Shown: one piece after another, positions 36,713 through 46,210 of the stretch
Layout of the letters: the number at the start of each line of letters is the position of its first letter
Numbering within the stretch: the first letter of the stretch is position 1
From: Streptomyces sp. NRRL F-2580
GTDB taxonomy: Bacteria; Actinomycetota; Actinomycetes; Streptomycetales; Streptomycetaceae
Length of the DNA: 64,000 bases
Direction: 5' to 3'
NCBI RefSeq assembly: GCF_000720115.1
Contig: NZ_JOIR01000008.1
Span: 121,763-185,762 of the forward strand
Translations under genes and position numbers: made by a program
The notes under the pieces: generated by a model
The model's input: only the letters and a program-made list of their open reading frames with translations
Told to the model about the DNA's origin: nothing
Databases searched by the model: none

Positions 36713-37431
36713 GGCCGGCGTCCCTTCATCCACAGCACGACGGGGGCGGCCAGGGCCGCGATCAGCACGGGCACCCCGGCGGGCAGCACGGGCAGGAAGC
36801 CGAGCCCGAGCACGAGCGCGAGGGCGGCGACGGCCCGTTCGGTGGCGGTCTTCAGCATCGGCGCGAGCAGGGCCAGGAACACGGCGGGCCCGGCGGCGTC
36901 CAGCCCCCACGCCTTCGTGTCCCCGATGGCCTCGGCGCCGAGCGCGCCGAGCAGGGTGGTCAGGTTCCAGAGCGCGTACAGGCTGAGCCCGGTGACGGTG
37001 AAGCCGAGGCGGGCCGACTTCCGGTCGGGCTGGGCCAGCGCCACGGCGGTGGTCTCGTCGATCACCCAGTGCGCGGCGAAGGGCCGTACGGTGCGGGGCA
37101 GCGCGAGCAGCTGCGACAGCCGCAGCCCGTAGAAGGCGTTGCGGGTCCCGAGGAAGAAGGCCCCGGCGGCGGCGGTGAACGGGTTGCCGCCCGCGGCGAG
37201 CGCTCCGACCAGGGCGAACTGCGAGGCGCCGGTGAAGACGAGCAGGCTCAGCACGCACGCCTGGAGGGTGCTGATGCCGGCCCCGGCGGCCGTCACCCCG
37301 AAGGCGAACCCGGACAGTCCGACGGCCACCCCGACCCCGAGCGCGTCCCGGACGACGGCGGCCCGCGGCCGCTCGTCGGGCTTTGGTCTCTCTCGTATCT
37401 CTGGCTCTGTGACCAGCTGCTTCTCTCCCAC
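36709..37431 (-). CDS. azlC: AzlC branched-chain amino acid exporter
   Basis: A 240-aa permease with about five TM segments. GLSGFAFGVTAAGAGISTLQACVLSLLVFTGASQFA (about 39-74) and FFLGTRNAFYGLRLSQLL (about 91-108) identify AzlC. GTG 37431. An AraC regulator lies two genes upstream on the same strand, a frequent partner of azlCD, with a broken DUF2716 gene in between. Confidence 0.92.
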   Translation of the reverse strand: MGEKQLVTEPEIRERPKPDERPRAAVVRDALGVGVAVGLSGFAFGVTAAGAGISTLQACVLSLLVFTGASQFALVGALAAGGNPFTAAAGAFFLGTRNAFYGLRLSQLLALPRTVRPFAAHWVIDETTAVALAQPDRKSARLGFTVTGLSLYALWNLTTLLGALGAEAIGDTKAWGLDAAGPAVFLALLAPMLKTATERAVAALALVLGLGFLPVLPAGVPVLIAALAAPVVLWMKGRRP

Positions 37432-37491
37432 GCCCCGAAACTACGCGGAGCCCGCCGCGTGGGTCTTGTACGTTCTTGCGCGCACCCGGCG

Positions 37492-38069
37492 TCAGTCCCG
37501 CCGCCGCACCGGATCGCCGAGCAGCCCGGTCAGCTCCGCCTCCACGACGGCCGGCAGCGACGCCCCGAACACGCAGAGCGTGTGCTCCCAGGGGTGCCCG
37601 AACGTGCCGAAGCGCAGCCCGGGGTCGAGGTAGAGGTGGTAGTCGCCGTCCGGGTAGACGGAACCCGGCCACTTCGGGCGGCCGGGGCCGCCCACCCGGT
37701 GCGGCTCGAAGGCGTAGCCGATGTGCTGCCAGTCGAGCCAGTACAGCGTGTCCCCGGGCCCGGTGACGGCGCGCAGCGCGCGCTCGGCGATCCGGCCGAG
37801 CTGGTCGAGGCGCTCCTCCCGGCCCTGACCTTCCACAGCGCGGGCTCGCCCCGCCCGGCGAACGCCTGTTGCTGGCGCCGCACCAGTTCGGCGAGCTCGG
37901 CGCGCGGCGTCGTCCGGGGCAGCGGCGGGTGCTGCACCGTCCCGTGCGTGCCGTAGTGGGTGCGGACGAGGGGCCCGTCCCGCTCCACCACGGCGCCGAC
38001 GGGAGGCCACTCGGGCACCCGTCCCCGCACCTGCTCGTCGTAGCGCGCCAGCACTCCCCCGATGTCCAT
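37492..38069 (-). pseudogene. DUF2716-family protein, frameshifted
   Basis: The N-terminal half (ATG 38069, MDIGGVLARYDEQVRGR) runs to LWKV near 37830. A second frame continues EGQGREERLDQLGRIAER to the DUF2716 core YHLYLDPGLRFGTFGHPWEH and ends at 37492. The two halves together are full length. The junction CTGTGGAAGGTCAGG looks like loss of seven bases between GTGGAAG repeats, which would give the frame change. It lies between azlC and the AraC gene. Confidence 0.75.
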
Positions 38070-38079
38070 GATCGGCAGA

Positions 38080-38913
38080 CTAGACGGCCCGGCCCCGCCG
38101 GTAGGCGCCCGGCGGGACTCCCACGATGCGGGTGAAGTGCCGGTTCAGGTGCGGCTGGTCGGTGAAGCCGACGGTGACGGCCGCCTCCGCGGGCGGGGTG
38201 CCCGTGTCGAGCAGCCGGCGGGCCTGGCGGACCCGGGCGTCGGTGAGCCAGGTGTGCGGCGGCATCCCGTACTGCTCGCGGAAGGCCCGCAGCAGCGCGA
38301 AGGGGCTGGTCCCCAGGTCCGCCGCCAGCTGCTCCAGCGACGGCGGGTCGGCCATCCGCTCCGCCAGCACCGCCCGGGCCCGTTCGGCGTCGGCGGCGCC
38401 CGCGCGCCGTACCGGACGGGCCGGCAGCGGGCCCGCGTGCCGCGTCAGCATCCGCGCCACGACTCCCCGCAGCAGCGTGTCGGCGGCCAGCGCGTTCCCC
38501 GCCTCGGCGGCCCGGTGCACCTCGGTGATCGTCCGCGAGCCGTGCGGGTCGGTGACCACGTCGGCCGTGAAACCGGGGGTGCCGCGCAGGGTGCCGATCT
38601 CGTCGGCGACCTCGGTGATCAGCGCGCGGGAGGGGTAGAGGGTGGCGTAGGCCCAGCCCTCGGGCACCCCGGCGCGCGCGGTGTGCGGCACCTCGGGGTT
38701 GATCAGGACCACGCTGCCCGGACCGGCGCGCACCACTTGGCCGGGCAGGCCGACCTCCTCGATGCCGCCGGTGACGGCCGCGATGACGTACCCGTCGTGC
38801 GCGTGGCGCGGGAAGGTGTGGCGTACGTAGTGGGCGCGCAGCAGGTCCAGCCCGGGCAGCTCCGCGTAGTGCCAGTGCCGCGCCCACTCCCGGCCGCCCT
38901 CTTCCGTCCCCAT
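38080..38913 (-). CDS. AraC-family transcriptional regulator
   Basis: A 277-aa regulator. The N-terminal cupin (HTFPRHAHDGYVIAAVTGG, about 32-50) binds an effector, and the C-terminal double HTH spans about 180-275 (LEQLAADLGTSPFALLRAFREQYGMPPHTWLTDARVRQARRLL). This AraC type typically neighbours azlCD exporters in actinobacteria, so it may respond to amino acids. ATG 38913. Confidence 0.92.
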   Translation of the reverse strand: MGTEEGGREWARHWHYAELPGLDLLRAHYVRHTFPRHAHDGYVIAAVTGGIEEVGLPGQVVRAGPGSVVLINPEVPHTARAGVPEGWAYATLYPSRALITEVADEIGTLRGTPGFTADVVTDPHGSRTITEVHRAAEAGNALAADTLLRGVVARMLTRHAGPLPARPVRRAGAADAERARAVLAERMADPPSLEQLAADLGTSPFALLRAFREQYGMPPHTWLTDARVRQARRLLDTGTPPAEAAVTVGFTDQPHLNRHFTRIVGVPPGAYRRGRAV

Positions 38914-38964
38914 GCCCCCATTCTGCGCCCCGGCGGCGGCGCACGTTTCCCCAGGTCCGGGCCG

Positions 38965-38987
38965 TTGTCAGTGGCCGGGTGCACGAT
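38965..38987 (+). promoter_or_regulatory. RecA-NDp (PafBC-type) promoter of lhr
   Basis: TTGTCAGTGG, seven bases, then CACGAT: the same first element and spacing as at recA, with one weaker -10 position. It ends six bases before ATG 38994, so transcription would start at the codon itself (leaderless mRNA). Confidence 0.6.
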
Positions 38988-38993
38988 GGGGGC

Positions 38994-41900
38994 ATGGCAG
39001 GCGCTGCGCTCGACTCGTTCTCCCCCGCGACACGTTCGTGGTTCACGGGGGCCTTCCGTACACCCACCACCGCACAGGAGGGTGCCTGGCGGGCGATCGG
39101 GGAGGGCTCGGACGTGCTGGTCGTGGCTCCGACCGGCTCCGGCAAGACGCTGGCCGCGTTCCTGGCCGCCCTCGACCGGCTCGCCTCGACCCCGCCGCCC
39201 GCGGAGTCGAAGAAGCGCTGCCGCGTGCTGTACGTGTCGCCCCTGAAGGCCCTGGCCGTCGACGTGGAGCGCAATCTGCGCAGCCCGCTGACCGGGATCC
39301 GGCAGGAGTCCGTCCGGCTCGGCCTGCCCGAGCCGGACATCCGGGTCGGGATCCGCTCCGGCGACACCCCGCCCGCCGAGCGGCGGGCGCTGGTCACCCG
39401 CCCGCCGGACATCCTGATCACCACCCCCGAGTCGCTGTTCCTGATGCTGACCTCGGCGGCCCGGGACGCCCTCACCGGGATCGAGACGGTGATCCTGGAC
39501 GAGGTGCACGCGGTGGCCGGGACCAAGCGCGGCGCCCACCTCGCCCTCTCCCTGGAGCGGCTGGACGAGCTGCTGCCGCGTCCGGCGCGCCGGATCGGGC
39601 TGTCGGCGACGGTCCGGCCGGTGGACGAGGTGGCCCGGTACCTCGCGCCGCGCGGCAAGGTGGAGATCGTCCAGCCGCCCTCCACCAAGGAGTTCGACCT
39701 GTCGGTGGTCGTCCCGGTGCAGGACATGGGCGAGCTGGGCGGTTCGCCCGCGACGGAGGGCAAGGAGGGCGGGGACAAGCCGTCGATCTGGCCGCATGTG
39801 GAGGAGCGGATCGCGGACCTGGTGCAGGCCCACCGCTCGACGATCGTGTTCGCCAACTCCCGCCGCCTCGCCGAGCGGCTGTGCAACCGGCTCAACGAGA
39901 TCGCGTACGAGCGCGCCATGGGCGAGCGGCTGCCGGAGGGTTCGCCCCCGGCCGAGGTCATGGCCCAGTCGGGCGCCGCCCTGGGCGCCCCGCCCCTGCT
40001 GGCCCGCGCGCACCACGGCTCGGTCTCCAAGGAGCAGCGGGCGATCGTGGAGGAGGACCTGAAGGCGGGCCGGCTGCCGGCCGTGGTCGCCACCTCCAGC
40101 CTGGAGCTGGGCATCGACATGGGCGCGGTGGACCTGGTGGTGCAGGTGGAGTCGCCGCCGTCGGTGGCGTCCGGGCTCCAGCGGGTGGGCCGGGCCGGCC
40201 ACCAGGTGGGAGCGGTCTCCACCGGGGTGGTCTTCCCCAAGTACCGCGGCGACCTGGTGCAGGCGGCCGTGGTCACCGAGCGGATGCGCACGGGCGCGAT
40301 CGAGTCCCTCCGCGTCCCCTCCAATCCCCTCGACGTCCTGGCGCAGCAGCTGGTCGCGATGGTCGCGATGGACACCTGGCAGCTGGACGACCTCCTCGCC
40401 CTGGTCCGGCGGGCGGCGCCGTTCGCCGCGCTGCCCGAGTCGGCGTTCACGGCGGTGCTGGACATGCTGGCCGGCCGCTATCCGTCGGACGCGTTCGCCG
40501 AGCTGAGGCCGCGCGTGGTCTGGGACCGGGTGGCGGGGACGATCACCGGGCGGCCGGGGGCCCAGCGCCTCGCGGTGACCTCCGGCGGCACCATCCCGGA
40601 CCGCGGTCTCTTCGGCGTCTTCCTGGCCGGCTCGGACCCGAAGAAGGGCGGCGGCCGGGTCGGCGAGCTCGACGAGGAGATGGTCTACGAGTCCCGCGTC
40701 GGGGACGTCTTCACCCTGGGCACCACCTCGTGGCGGATCGAGGACATCACCCGCGACCGCGTCCTGGTCACCCCGGCCCCCGGGGTGCCGGGCCGGCTGC
40801 CGTTCTGGAAGGGCGACCAGCTCGGCCGCCCGCTCGAACTGGGCCGCGCGGTCGGCGCGTTCCTGCGCGAGCTCGGCGGCCTCACCGACGAGGACGCCCG
40901 GCTGCGGCTGCTGGCGGCGGGCCTGGACGCCTGGGCCGCCGAGAACGTCCTGGCGTACCTCGCCGAACAGCGCGAGGCCTGCGGCCACGTCCCCGACGAC
41001 CGCACCATCGTGGTGGAGCGCTTCCGCGACGAGCTGGGCGACTGGCGGGTCGTGGTGCACTCCCCCTTCGGCGCCCAGGTGCACGCCCCGTGGGCGCTGG
41101 CGCTGGGCGCCCGCCTCGCCGAGAAGTACGGCATGGACGCGCAGGTGATGCACGCCGACGACGGCATCGTGCTCCGCCTCCCGGACGCGGACCTGCTCTC
41201 CATGGACCTGCTCGATCACGACCCCGCGGCTCCGCAGCCCTTCGAGTTCGACGACGAGCAGGCCCCGCTGGGCGCGGCCGACGTCGCCTTCGACCACGGC
41301 GACATCAACCAGATCGTCACCGACCAGGTCGGCGGATCCGCGCTGTTCGCGTCCCGCTTCCGCGAGTGCGCGGCCCGCGCCCTGCTGCTGCCGCGGCGCA
41401 GCCCGGGCAAGCGCACCCCGCTGTGGCAGCAGCGCCAGCGCGCCTCACAACTGCTCCAGGTGGCCTCGGAGTTCGGTTCCTTCCCGATCGTGCTGGAGGC
41501 CGTACGCGAATGCCTCCAGGACGTCTTCGACGTGCCCGGTCTGACCGAGCTGATGGGGGACATCGAGGCCCGCCGCGTGCGCCTGGTGGAGGTCACCACC
41601 CCGGAGCCCTCCCCCTTCGCCCGCTCCCTCCTCTTCGGGTACGTCGCCCAGTTCCTCTACGAGGGTGACTCGCCGCTCGCCGAGCGCAGGGCGGCCGCGC
41701 TGTCGCTGGACTCCCGGCTGCTGGCCGAGCTGCTCGGCCAGGCGGAGCTGCGCGAGCTCCTCGACGCGCAGGTGCTGGAGGAGCTGGAGCGGGAACTCCA
41801 GTGGCTCACCGAGGACCGGCGGGCGAAGGATCCCGAGTCGGTGGCCGATCTGCTGCGCATGCTGGGCCCGCTGACGCAGGACCAGCTGACCGAGCGCGGG

Positions 41901-43583
41901 GCGGAGCCGGCCTGGGCCCAGGAGCTCGCCGCGGCCCGCCGCGCCATCCGGGTCCGGATCGGCGGCGCGGACCACTGGGCGGCGATCGAGGACGCGGGCC
42001 GGCTGCGGGACGCGCTGGGCACGGCGCTCCCCGTCGGAGTCCCGGAGGCGTTCACCGAGCCGGTCAAGGACCCGCTGGGGGACCTGCTGGCCCGGTATGC
42101 CCGTACCCACGGGCCGTTCACCACGGCCGCCGTCGCCGCCCGCTTCGGCCTGGGCACGGCGGTGACCGAGGGCGCCCTGCACCGGCTCGCCGCGGCCGGC
42201 CGGGTGGTCCAGGGCGAGTTCCATCCGGCGGGCATCGGCCAGGAATGGTGCGACGCGACGGTGCTGCGCCGGCTCCGCCGCCGCTCCCTCGCCGCGCTCC
42301 GCCAGGAGCTGGAGCCCGTACCGCCGACGTCGCTGGCCACGTTCCTGCCCCAGTGGCAGCACCTCGGCGGGGCCCTGCGCGGCCTCGACGGGCTGGCCCG
42401 GGCGGTCGAGCAGCTCCAGGGCGCCCCGGTTCCGGCCTCGGCACTGGAGCGCCTGATCCTCCCGTCCCGGGTGGCGGGCTACTCCCCCGGCCTCCTGGAC
42501 GAGCTGACCACGGCCGGAGAGGTGGTCTGGGCGGGCGCCGGAGCCCTCCCGGGCAAGGACGGCTGGATCTCCCTCTACCTGGCGGACGCGGCCCCCCTGC
42601 TCCTGCCCCCGCCGCACCCGCTGGATCCGAGCCCGCTCCACCAGGCCGTGCTGGCCTCCCTGACCGGCGGGTACGGCCTGTTCTTCCGCCAGATCGCGCA
42701 GTCGATCCGCGCCGACTTCCCCGAGGTCTCCGACCTCGCCCTGTCCGAGGCGGTGTGGGACCTGGCCTGGTCGGGCCGGCTCACCAACGACACCCTGGCC
42801 CCGCTGCGCTCGCTGCTGGGCTCGGGCCGCACGGCGGGCTCCACGGCCCACCGGGCCCGGCGCACGGTCCCCCGCGGCCGGTACGGCACGCTCAGCGCAA
42901 CCGTGTCCCGTACCGGCCCGCCCACGGTCTCCGGGCGCTGGTCGCTGCTGCCGTCCCAGGCCCCCGACCCGACCCACCGGGCCCACGCGCTGGCCCGCAC
43001 CCTGCTGGACCGGCACGGCGTGGTCACCCGGGGCGCGGTGGCCGCGGAGGGCGTGGAAGGAGGCTTCAGCGCGGTCTACCGCGTTCTCTCGGCCTTCGAG
43101 GACAGCGGCCAGGCCCGTCGTGGCTATGTGGTCGAGGGGCTGGGCGCTGCGCAGTTCGCGATGGACGGCGCGGTGGACCGCCTCCGGGCCGCGGAGCGGA
43201 CCCCGCCCCCGCTGGCGGCGGTGGTCCTGGCGGCCGCCGACCCGGCGAACGCGTACGGCGCGGCCCTGCCCTGGCCCGAGCCCCCGGCCGGGGCCACCCA
43301 CAAACCGGGCCGCAAGGCGGGCTCCCTGGTGGTCCTGGTGGACGGCGAGCTCACCCTGTACCTGGAGCGCGGCGGCAAGACCCTGCTGGCCTGGCCCCCG
43401 CCCGAGGACCCCCGCCTCGCGGCCGCCACCGCAGCCCTGGCGGCGGCCTCGCGCGCGGGCACCCTCCCGGCCCTCACCGTGGAACGCATCAACACGGCCG
43501 CCGCCCTGACCTCCCCCCTGGGCCGGGCCCTGGAGGCGGCCGGTTTCCACGCCACACCGAGGGGTTTGCGCTTGCGGTCCTGA
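38994..43583 (+). CDS. lhr: Lhr-family ATP-dependent DNA helicase
   Basis: A 1529-aa superfamily 2 helicase, the large actinobacterial Lhr form, for DNA repair. Motifs: Walker A VVAPTGSGKTLAAF (about 41-54), DEVH box ILDEVHAV (about 167), SAT motif GLSATVRP, TSSLELGIDMGAVDLV, and arginine motif LQRVGRAGHQ (about 396-405), then Lhr winged-helix and long C-terminal repair-partner domains. ATG 38994 fits a leaderless start right after the RecA-NDp promoter. Confidence 0.95.
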   Translation: MAGAALDSFSPATRSWFTGAFRTPTTAQEGAWRAIGEGSDVLVVAPTGSGKTLAAFLAALDRLASTPPPAESKKRCRVLYVSPLKALAVDVERNLRSPLTGIRQESVRLGLPEPDIRVGIRSGDTPPAERRALVTRPPDILITTPESLFLMLTSAARDALTGIETVILDEVHAVAGTKRGAHLALSLERLDELLPRPARRIGLSATVRPVDEVARYLAPRGKVEIVQPPSTKEFDLSVVVPVQDMGELGGSPATEGKEGGDKPSIWPHVEERIADLVQAHRSTIVFANSRRLAERLCNRLNEIAYERAMGERLPEGSPPAEVMAQSGAALGAPPLLARAHHGSVSKEQRAIVEEDLKAGRLPAVVATSSLELGIDMGAVDLVVQVESPPSVASGLQRVGRAGHQVGAVSTGVVFPKYRGDLVQAAVVTERMRTGAIESLRVPSNPLDVLAQQLVAMVAMDTWQLDDLLALVRRAAPFAALPESAFTAVLDMLAGRYPSDAFAELRPRVVWDRVAGTITGRPGAQRLAVTSGGTIPDRGLFGVFLAGSDPKKGGGRVGELDEEMVYESRVGDVFTLGTTSWRIEDITRDRVLVTPAPGVPGRLPFWKGDQLGRPLELGRAVGAFLRELGGLTDEDARLRLLAAGLDAWAAENVLAYLAEQREACGHVPDDRTIVVERFRDELGDWRVVVHSPFGAQVHAPWALALGARLAEKYGMDAQVMHADDGIVLRLPDADLLSMDLLDHDPAAPQPFEFDDEQAPLGAADVAFDHGDINQIVTDQVGGSALFASRFRECAARALLLPRRSPGKRTPLWQQRQRASQLLQVASEFGSFPIVLEAVRECLQDVFDVPGLTELMGDIEARRVRLVEVTTPEPSPFARSLLFGYVAQFLYEGDSPLAERRAAALSLDSRLLAELLGQAELRELLDAQVLEELERELQWLTEDRRAKDPESVADLLRMLGPLTQDQLTERGAEPAWAQELAAARRAIRVRIGGADHWAAIEDAGRLRDALGTALPVGVPEAFTEPVKDPLGDLLARYARTHGPFTTAAVAARFGLGTAVTEGALHRLAAAGRVVQGEFHPAGIGQEWCDATVLRRLRRRSLAALRQELEPVPPTSLATFLPQWQHLGGALRGLDGLARAVEQLQGAPVPASALERLILPSRVAGYSPGLLDELTTAGEVVWAGAGALPGKDGWISLYLADAAPLLLPPPHPLDPSPLHQAVLASLTGGYGLFFRQIAQSIRADFPEVSDLALSEAVWDLAWSGRLTNDTLAPLRSLLGSGRTAGSTAHRARRTVPRGRYGTLSATVSRTGPPTVSGRWSLLPSQAPDPTHRAHALARTLLDRHGVVTRGAVAAEGVEGGFSAVYRVLSAFEDSGQARRGYVVEGLGAAQFAMDGAVDRLRAAERTPPPLAAVVLAAADPANAYGAALPWPEPPAGATHKPGRKAGSLVVLVDGELTLYLERGGKTLLAWPPPEDPRLAAATAALAAASRAGTLPALTVERINTAAALTSPLGRALEAAGFHATPRGLRLRS

Positions 43584-43740
43584 CGAGTGCAAACCGGCGC
43601 CGACTGTTCCACTCACGTCCTGGACATGTCACAGAACCGTTGTGGGCCGCCCCCTGGGCTGGCGCAGCTGCTTACTCGTGCCTTATCAAGATGATCACAG
43701 GCATTGCATTGGCGATGCACAATCATGGGGGAGTAGAAGA

Positions 43741-44436
43741 GTGAGCACCATCAGCATGCGTACCACCACCCTCGGCGCGGTCGTTCTGGCGGTCGCCGGC
43801 ACCCTGGCCCTGACGGGCTGCAAGAACGGCAACGAGGAACTCGCCCCCGCACAGCCGAGCGGTTCCGCCTCGGCCGGAGCCCCGTCCTCCGCGTCCGGCG
43901 GCCCGTCCACCTCGGCCAGCCCCAGCGCCGCCGACCCCGCCGCGGGCGGCAGCGAGGCCCCCGCCGGGGCGAACGGCACGGCGAAGTCCGGCCAAACCTT
44001 CAAGATCGGCGAGGCCGCGGAGATCCCGTTCAGCTACGGAAGCAACAAGGGCGGCCAGATCGCCCTCACGGTCACCGCGATCGAGCAGGGCAACCCCGCC
44101 GACCTGGACGCGCTCAAGCTCGGCGACAAGGTGAAGGGGATGATCCCGTACTACATCCGCTACTCGGTCAAGAACACCGGCACCACGGACCTGTCCTTCT
44201 CGTCCGTGACCCAGGTCAAGGGCCTGCTCGGGGACGGCACCGAGGCCCAGCGCGTGTCGATCATAGGCAAGTTCGAGAAGTGCCCGAACGAGTCGCTGCC
44301 GAAGGGGTTCGTCAACGGCCAGACGCAGACCAGCTGCGCGGTAGCCCTCGCCCCGTCGGCTCAGACGAAGGTCAGCGCCGCCGAGTACTGGGGCAACCCG
44401 TACGGCTACCCGAACAAGGGTCTCGTCTGGAAGTGA
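43741..44436 (+). CDS. Secreted lipoprotein, unknown function
   Basis: A 231-aa lipoprotein. The N-terminus has a signal with lipobox LALTGC, followed by a Ser/Ala/Pro-rich linker (about 30-80). A globular domain spans about 90-230 (TFKIGEAAEIPFSYGS, YYIRYSVKNTGTTDLSFSSV), a beta-sandwich that resembles DUF4352-like telokin folds. GTG 43741 lies behind GGGGGAG. It sits between lhr and nei on the same strand but with its own upstream region, including an ATTGCAT-type inverted repeat near 43703-43719. Confidence 0.8.
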   Translation: MSTISMRTTTLGAVVLAVAGTLALTGCKNGNEELAPAQPSGSASAGAPSSASGGPSTSASPSAADPAAGGSEAPAGANGTAKSGQTFKIGEAAEIPFSYGSNKGGQIALTVTAIEQGNPADLDALKLGDKVKGMIPYYIRYSVKNTGTTDLSFSSVTQVKGLLGDGTEAQRVSIIGKFEKCPNESLPKGFVNGQTQTSCAVALAPSAQTKVSAAEYWGNPYGYPNKGLVWK

Positions 44437-44507
44437 CGAGCGGCCCCTCCGGCCCCTCAGACCGCTCCTGCCCCACCTGACCCTCCCGACCCTCCTGATC
44501 CAAAAGA

Positions 44508-44541
44508 GAGCCCCTGCGGCCGCACCCCGCCGCAGGGGCTC
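44508..44541 (+). terminator. Hairpin terminator after the lipoprotein gene
   Basis: Twelve-base arms GAGCCCCTGCGG (44508-44519) and complement (44530-44541) with a ten-base loop, ahead of the nei start. Confidence 0.6.
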
Positions 44542-44580
44542 CCGCACTCACACAGGCCGCGGGCGAGTGAGAATGGCCCC

Positions 44581-45375
44581 ATGCCCGAAGGCGACAGCAT
44601 CCGGCGCGCGGCGACCCGTCTCCACGCCGCCCTGGCAGGCCGCGAACTCACCCGCAGCGACCTCCGCGTCCCCCGCTTCGCCACCGCCGACCTCACCGGC
44701 CGCGTCACCCTCGACGTCACCCCCCGCGGCAAACACCTCCTCGCCCGCTTCGAGGGCGGCCTCACCCTGCACAGCCACCTCCGCATGGACGGCGCCTGGC
44801 ACGTCTTCGCCACCGGCGAGAAGTGGCGCGGCGGCCCCGTCCACGAGATCCGGGCCGTCCTCGGCACCGCCGGGCACACCGCCGTCGGCTACCGCCTCCC
44901 CGTCCTGGAACTCATCCGCACCGCCGACGAGGACCGGGTCGTGGGCCACCTCGGCCCCGATCTCCTCGGCCCGGACTGGGATCCCGCGCGAGCCGCCGCC
45001 AACCTGCTCGCCGCCCCCGAGCGCCCCCTCGGCGAGGCCCTGCTCGACCAGCGCAACCTCGCCGGGATCGGCAACATCTACAAGGCCGAGCTCTGCTTCC
45101 TGGCCGGGGTCACCCCGTGGACACCGGTCGGCGCGCTCCCCGAGGCGACCCTGCCCCGCCTGGCCTCCGCCGCCCACCGGCTGCTGTCCGCGAACACCGG
45201 CGCGCGGCCGGGCCCCCGCAACACCACCGGCCTGCGCCGCCCCGGCCAGGACCTCTTCGTCTACGGCCGTGCCCGCCGCCCGTGCCTGCGCTGCGGCACC
45301 CCCGTCCGCGAGGCCCCCCAGGACGGCCGCCCCACCTACTGGTGCCCCCGCTGCCAGCCGGGGCCCACGCCGTAG
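44581..45375 (+). CDS. nei: Fpg/Nei-family DNA glycosylase
   Basis: Removes oxidised pyrimidines or related lesions and nicks the strand. The 264-aa protein begins MPEGD, so Pro2 and Glu3 catalytic residues are in place after Met removal. The H2TH core has LLDQRNLAGIGNIYKAE (about 155-171) and the zinc finger CLRCGTPVRE...YWCPRCQ closes it (about 238-260). Downstream of lhr, with which it is functionally linked in Streptomyces. Confidence 0.93.
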   Translation: MPEGDSIRRAATRLHAALAGRELTRSDLRVPRFATADLTGRVTLDVTPRGKHLLARFEGGLTLHSHLRMDGAWHVFATGEKWRGGPVHEIRAVLGTAGHTAVGYRLPVLELIRTADEDRVVGHLGPDLLGPDWDPARAAANLLAAPERPLGEALLDQRNLAGIGNIYKAELCFLAGVTPWTPVGALPEATLPRLASAAHRLLSANTGARPGPRNTTGLRRPGQDLFVYGRARRPCLRCGTPVREAPQDGRPTYWCPRCQPGPTP

Positions 45376-45403
45376 GCGGTGTCCAGGCGGTGGGACGCAC
45401 TGG

Positions 45404-45418
45404 TTGACGGCCCGTCAG
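45404..45418. promoter_or_regulatory. Candidate operator TGACGG-C-CCGTCA upstream of the SDR gene
   Basis: A perfect 13-bp palindrome (45405-45417), also readable as TGAC-N5-GTCA, ends 22 bp before the SDR ATG. It could overlap a promoter. The same TGAC-N5-GTCA spacing precedes the FAD monooxygenase at 22.15 kb. Confidence 0.45.
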
Positions 45419-45439
45419 ATTCAGTCGTACCGTCCCGTC

Positions 45440-46210
45440 ATGCCCACACCCACGGCCTCGTACGACCTCATCGGCCGCACCGCCCTGGTCACCGGCGCCG
45501 CCAGCGGCATCGGCCGCGCCACCGCCGTCCTCCTCGCCGAGGCGGGCGCGCACGTCCACTGCGCGGACCGCGACGAGCAGGGCCTCGCCGAGACGGCCGC
45601 CCTCGTCACCAAGGCCGGCGGCGCCGCCACCGTCCATCCCCTCGACGTCACCGACCGGGCCGCGCTCCGGGCGGCCGTGACCGCGGCGGGCCCGCTCGAC
45701 ATCACGGCCGCCATCGCCGGAGTCATGCACACCAGCAGCGTCCTGGAGACGACCGACGAGGACCTCGACCGGGTCCTGGACATCAATTTCAAGGGGGTGC
45801 TGCGCACCTGCCAGGAGGCCGCCCGCAGCATGATCGCGGCGGGCCGCCGCGGCTCCATCGTCACCATGGCCTCCGGGGCCGTGGACGCCGCCCAGCCCGG
45901 CCTGCTCTGCTACAGCGCCGCCAAGGCCGCCGTGGTCCAGCTGACCAAGACCCTCGCCACCGAGGCCGGCCCGCACGGCATACGCGTCAACGCCGTCGCC
46001 CCCGGCTGGATCCGCACCCCGATGACCGGCCGCCACAGCCCCGAGGTCCAGGAGCAGACCGAGGCGGCGATGGCCCGCATGTCCCCCCTGCGCCGGGTCG
46101 GCGAGCCCGAGGACATCGCCCAGGCGGTGCTCTACCTGGCCTCGGACGCCTCGTCGTTCATGACGGGTCAGATCCTTCGCCCGAACGGCGGAGTGTCGAT
46201 GCCCTGGTAG
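45440..46210 (+). CDS. Short-chain dehydrogenase/reductase
   Basis: A 256-aa SDR. The N-terminal NAD(P) motif TGAASGIG (about 18-25), the catalytic Ser in TMASGAVDAA and YxxxK in CYSAAKAAVVQ, and the C-terminal PGWIRTPMTG complete the classical set. Likely an NAD(H) oxidoreductase of unknown substrate. ATG 45440; it overlaps the convergent small membrane gene by 53 bp at the 3' end. Confidence 0.92.
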   Translation: MPTPTASYDLIGRTALVTGAASGIGRATAVLLAEAGAHVHCADRDEQGLAETAALVTKAGGAATVHPLDVTDRAALRAAVTAAGPLDITAAIAGVMHTSSVLETTDEDLDRVLDINFKGVLRTCQEAARSMIAAGRRGSIVTMASGAVDAAQPGLLCYSAAKAAVVQLTKTLATEAGPHGIRVNAVAPGWIRTPMTGRHSPEVQEQTEAAMARMSPLRRVGEPEDIAQAVLYLASDASSFMTGQILRPNGGVSMPW

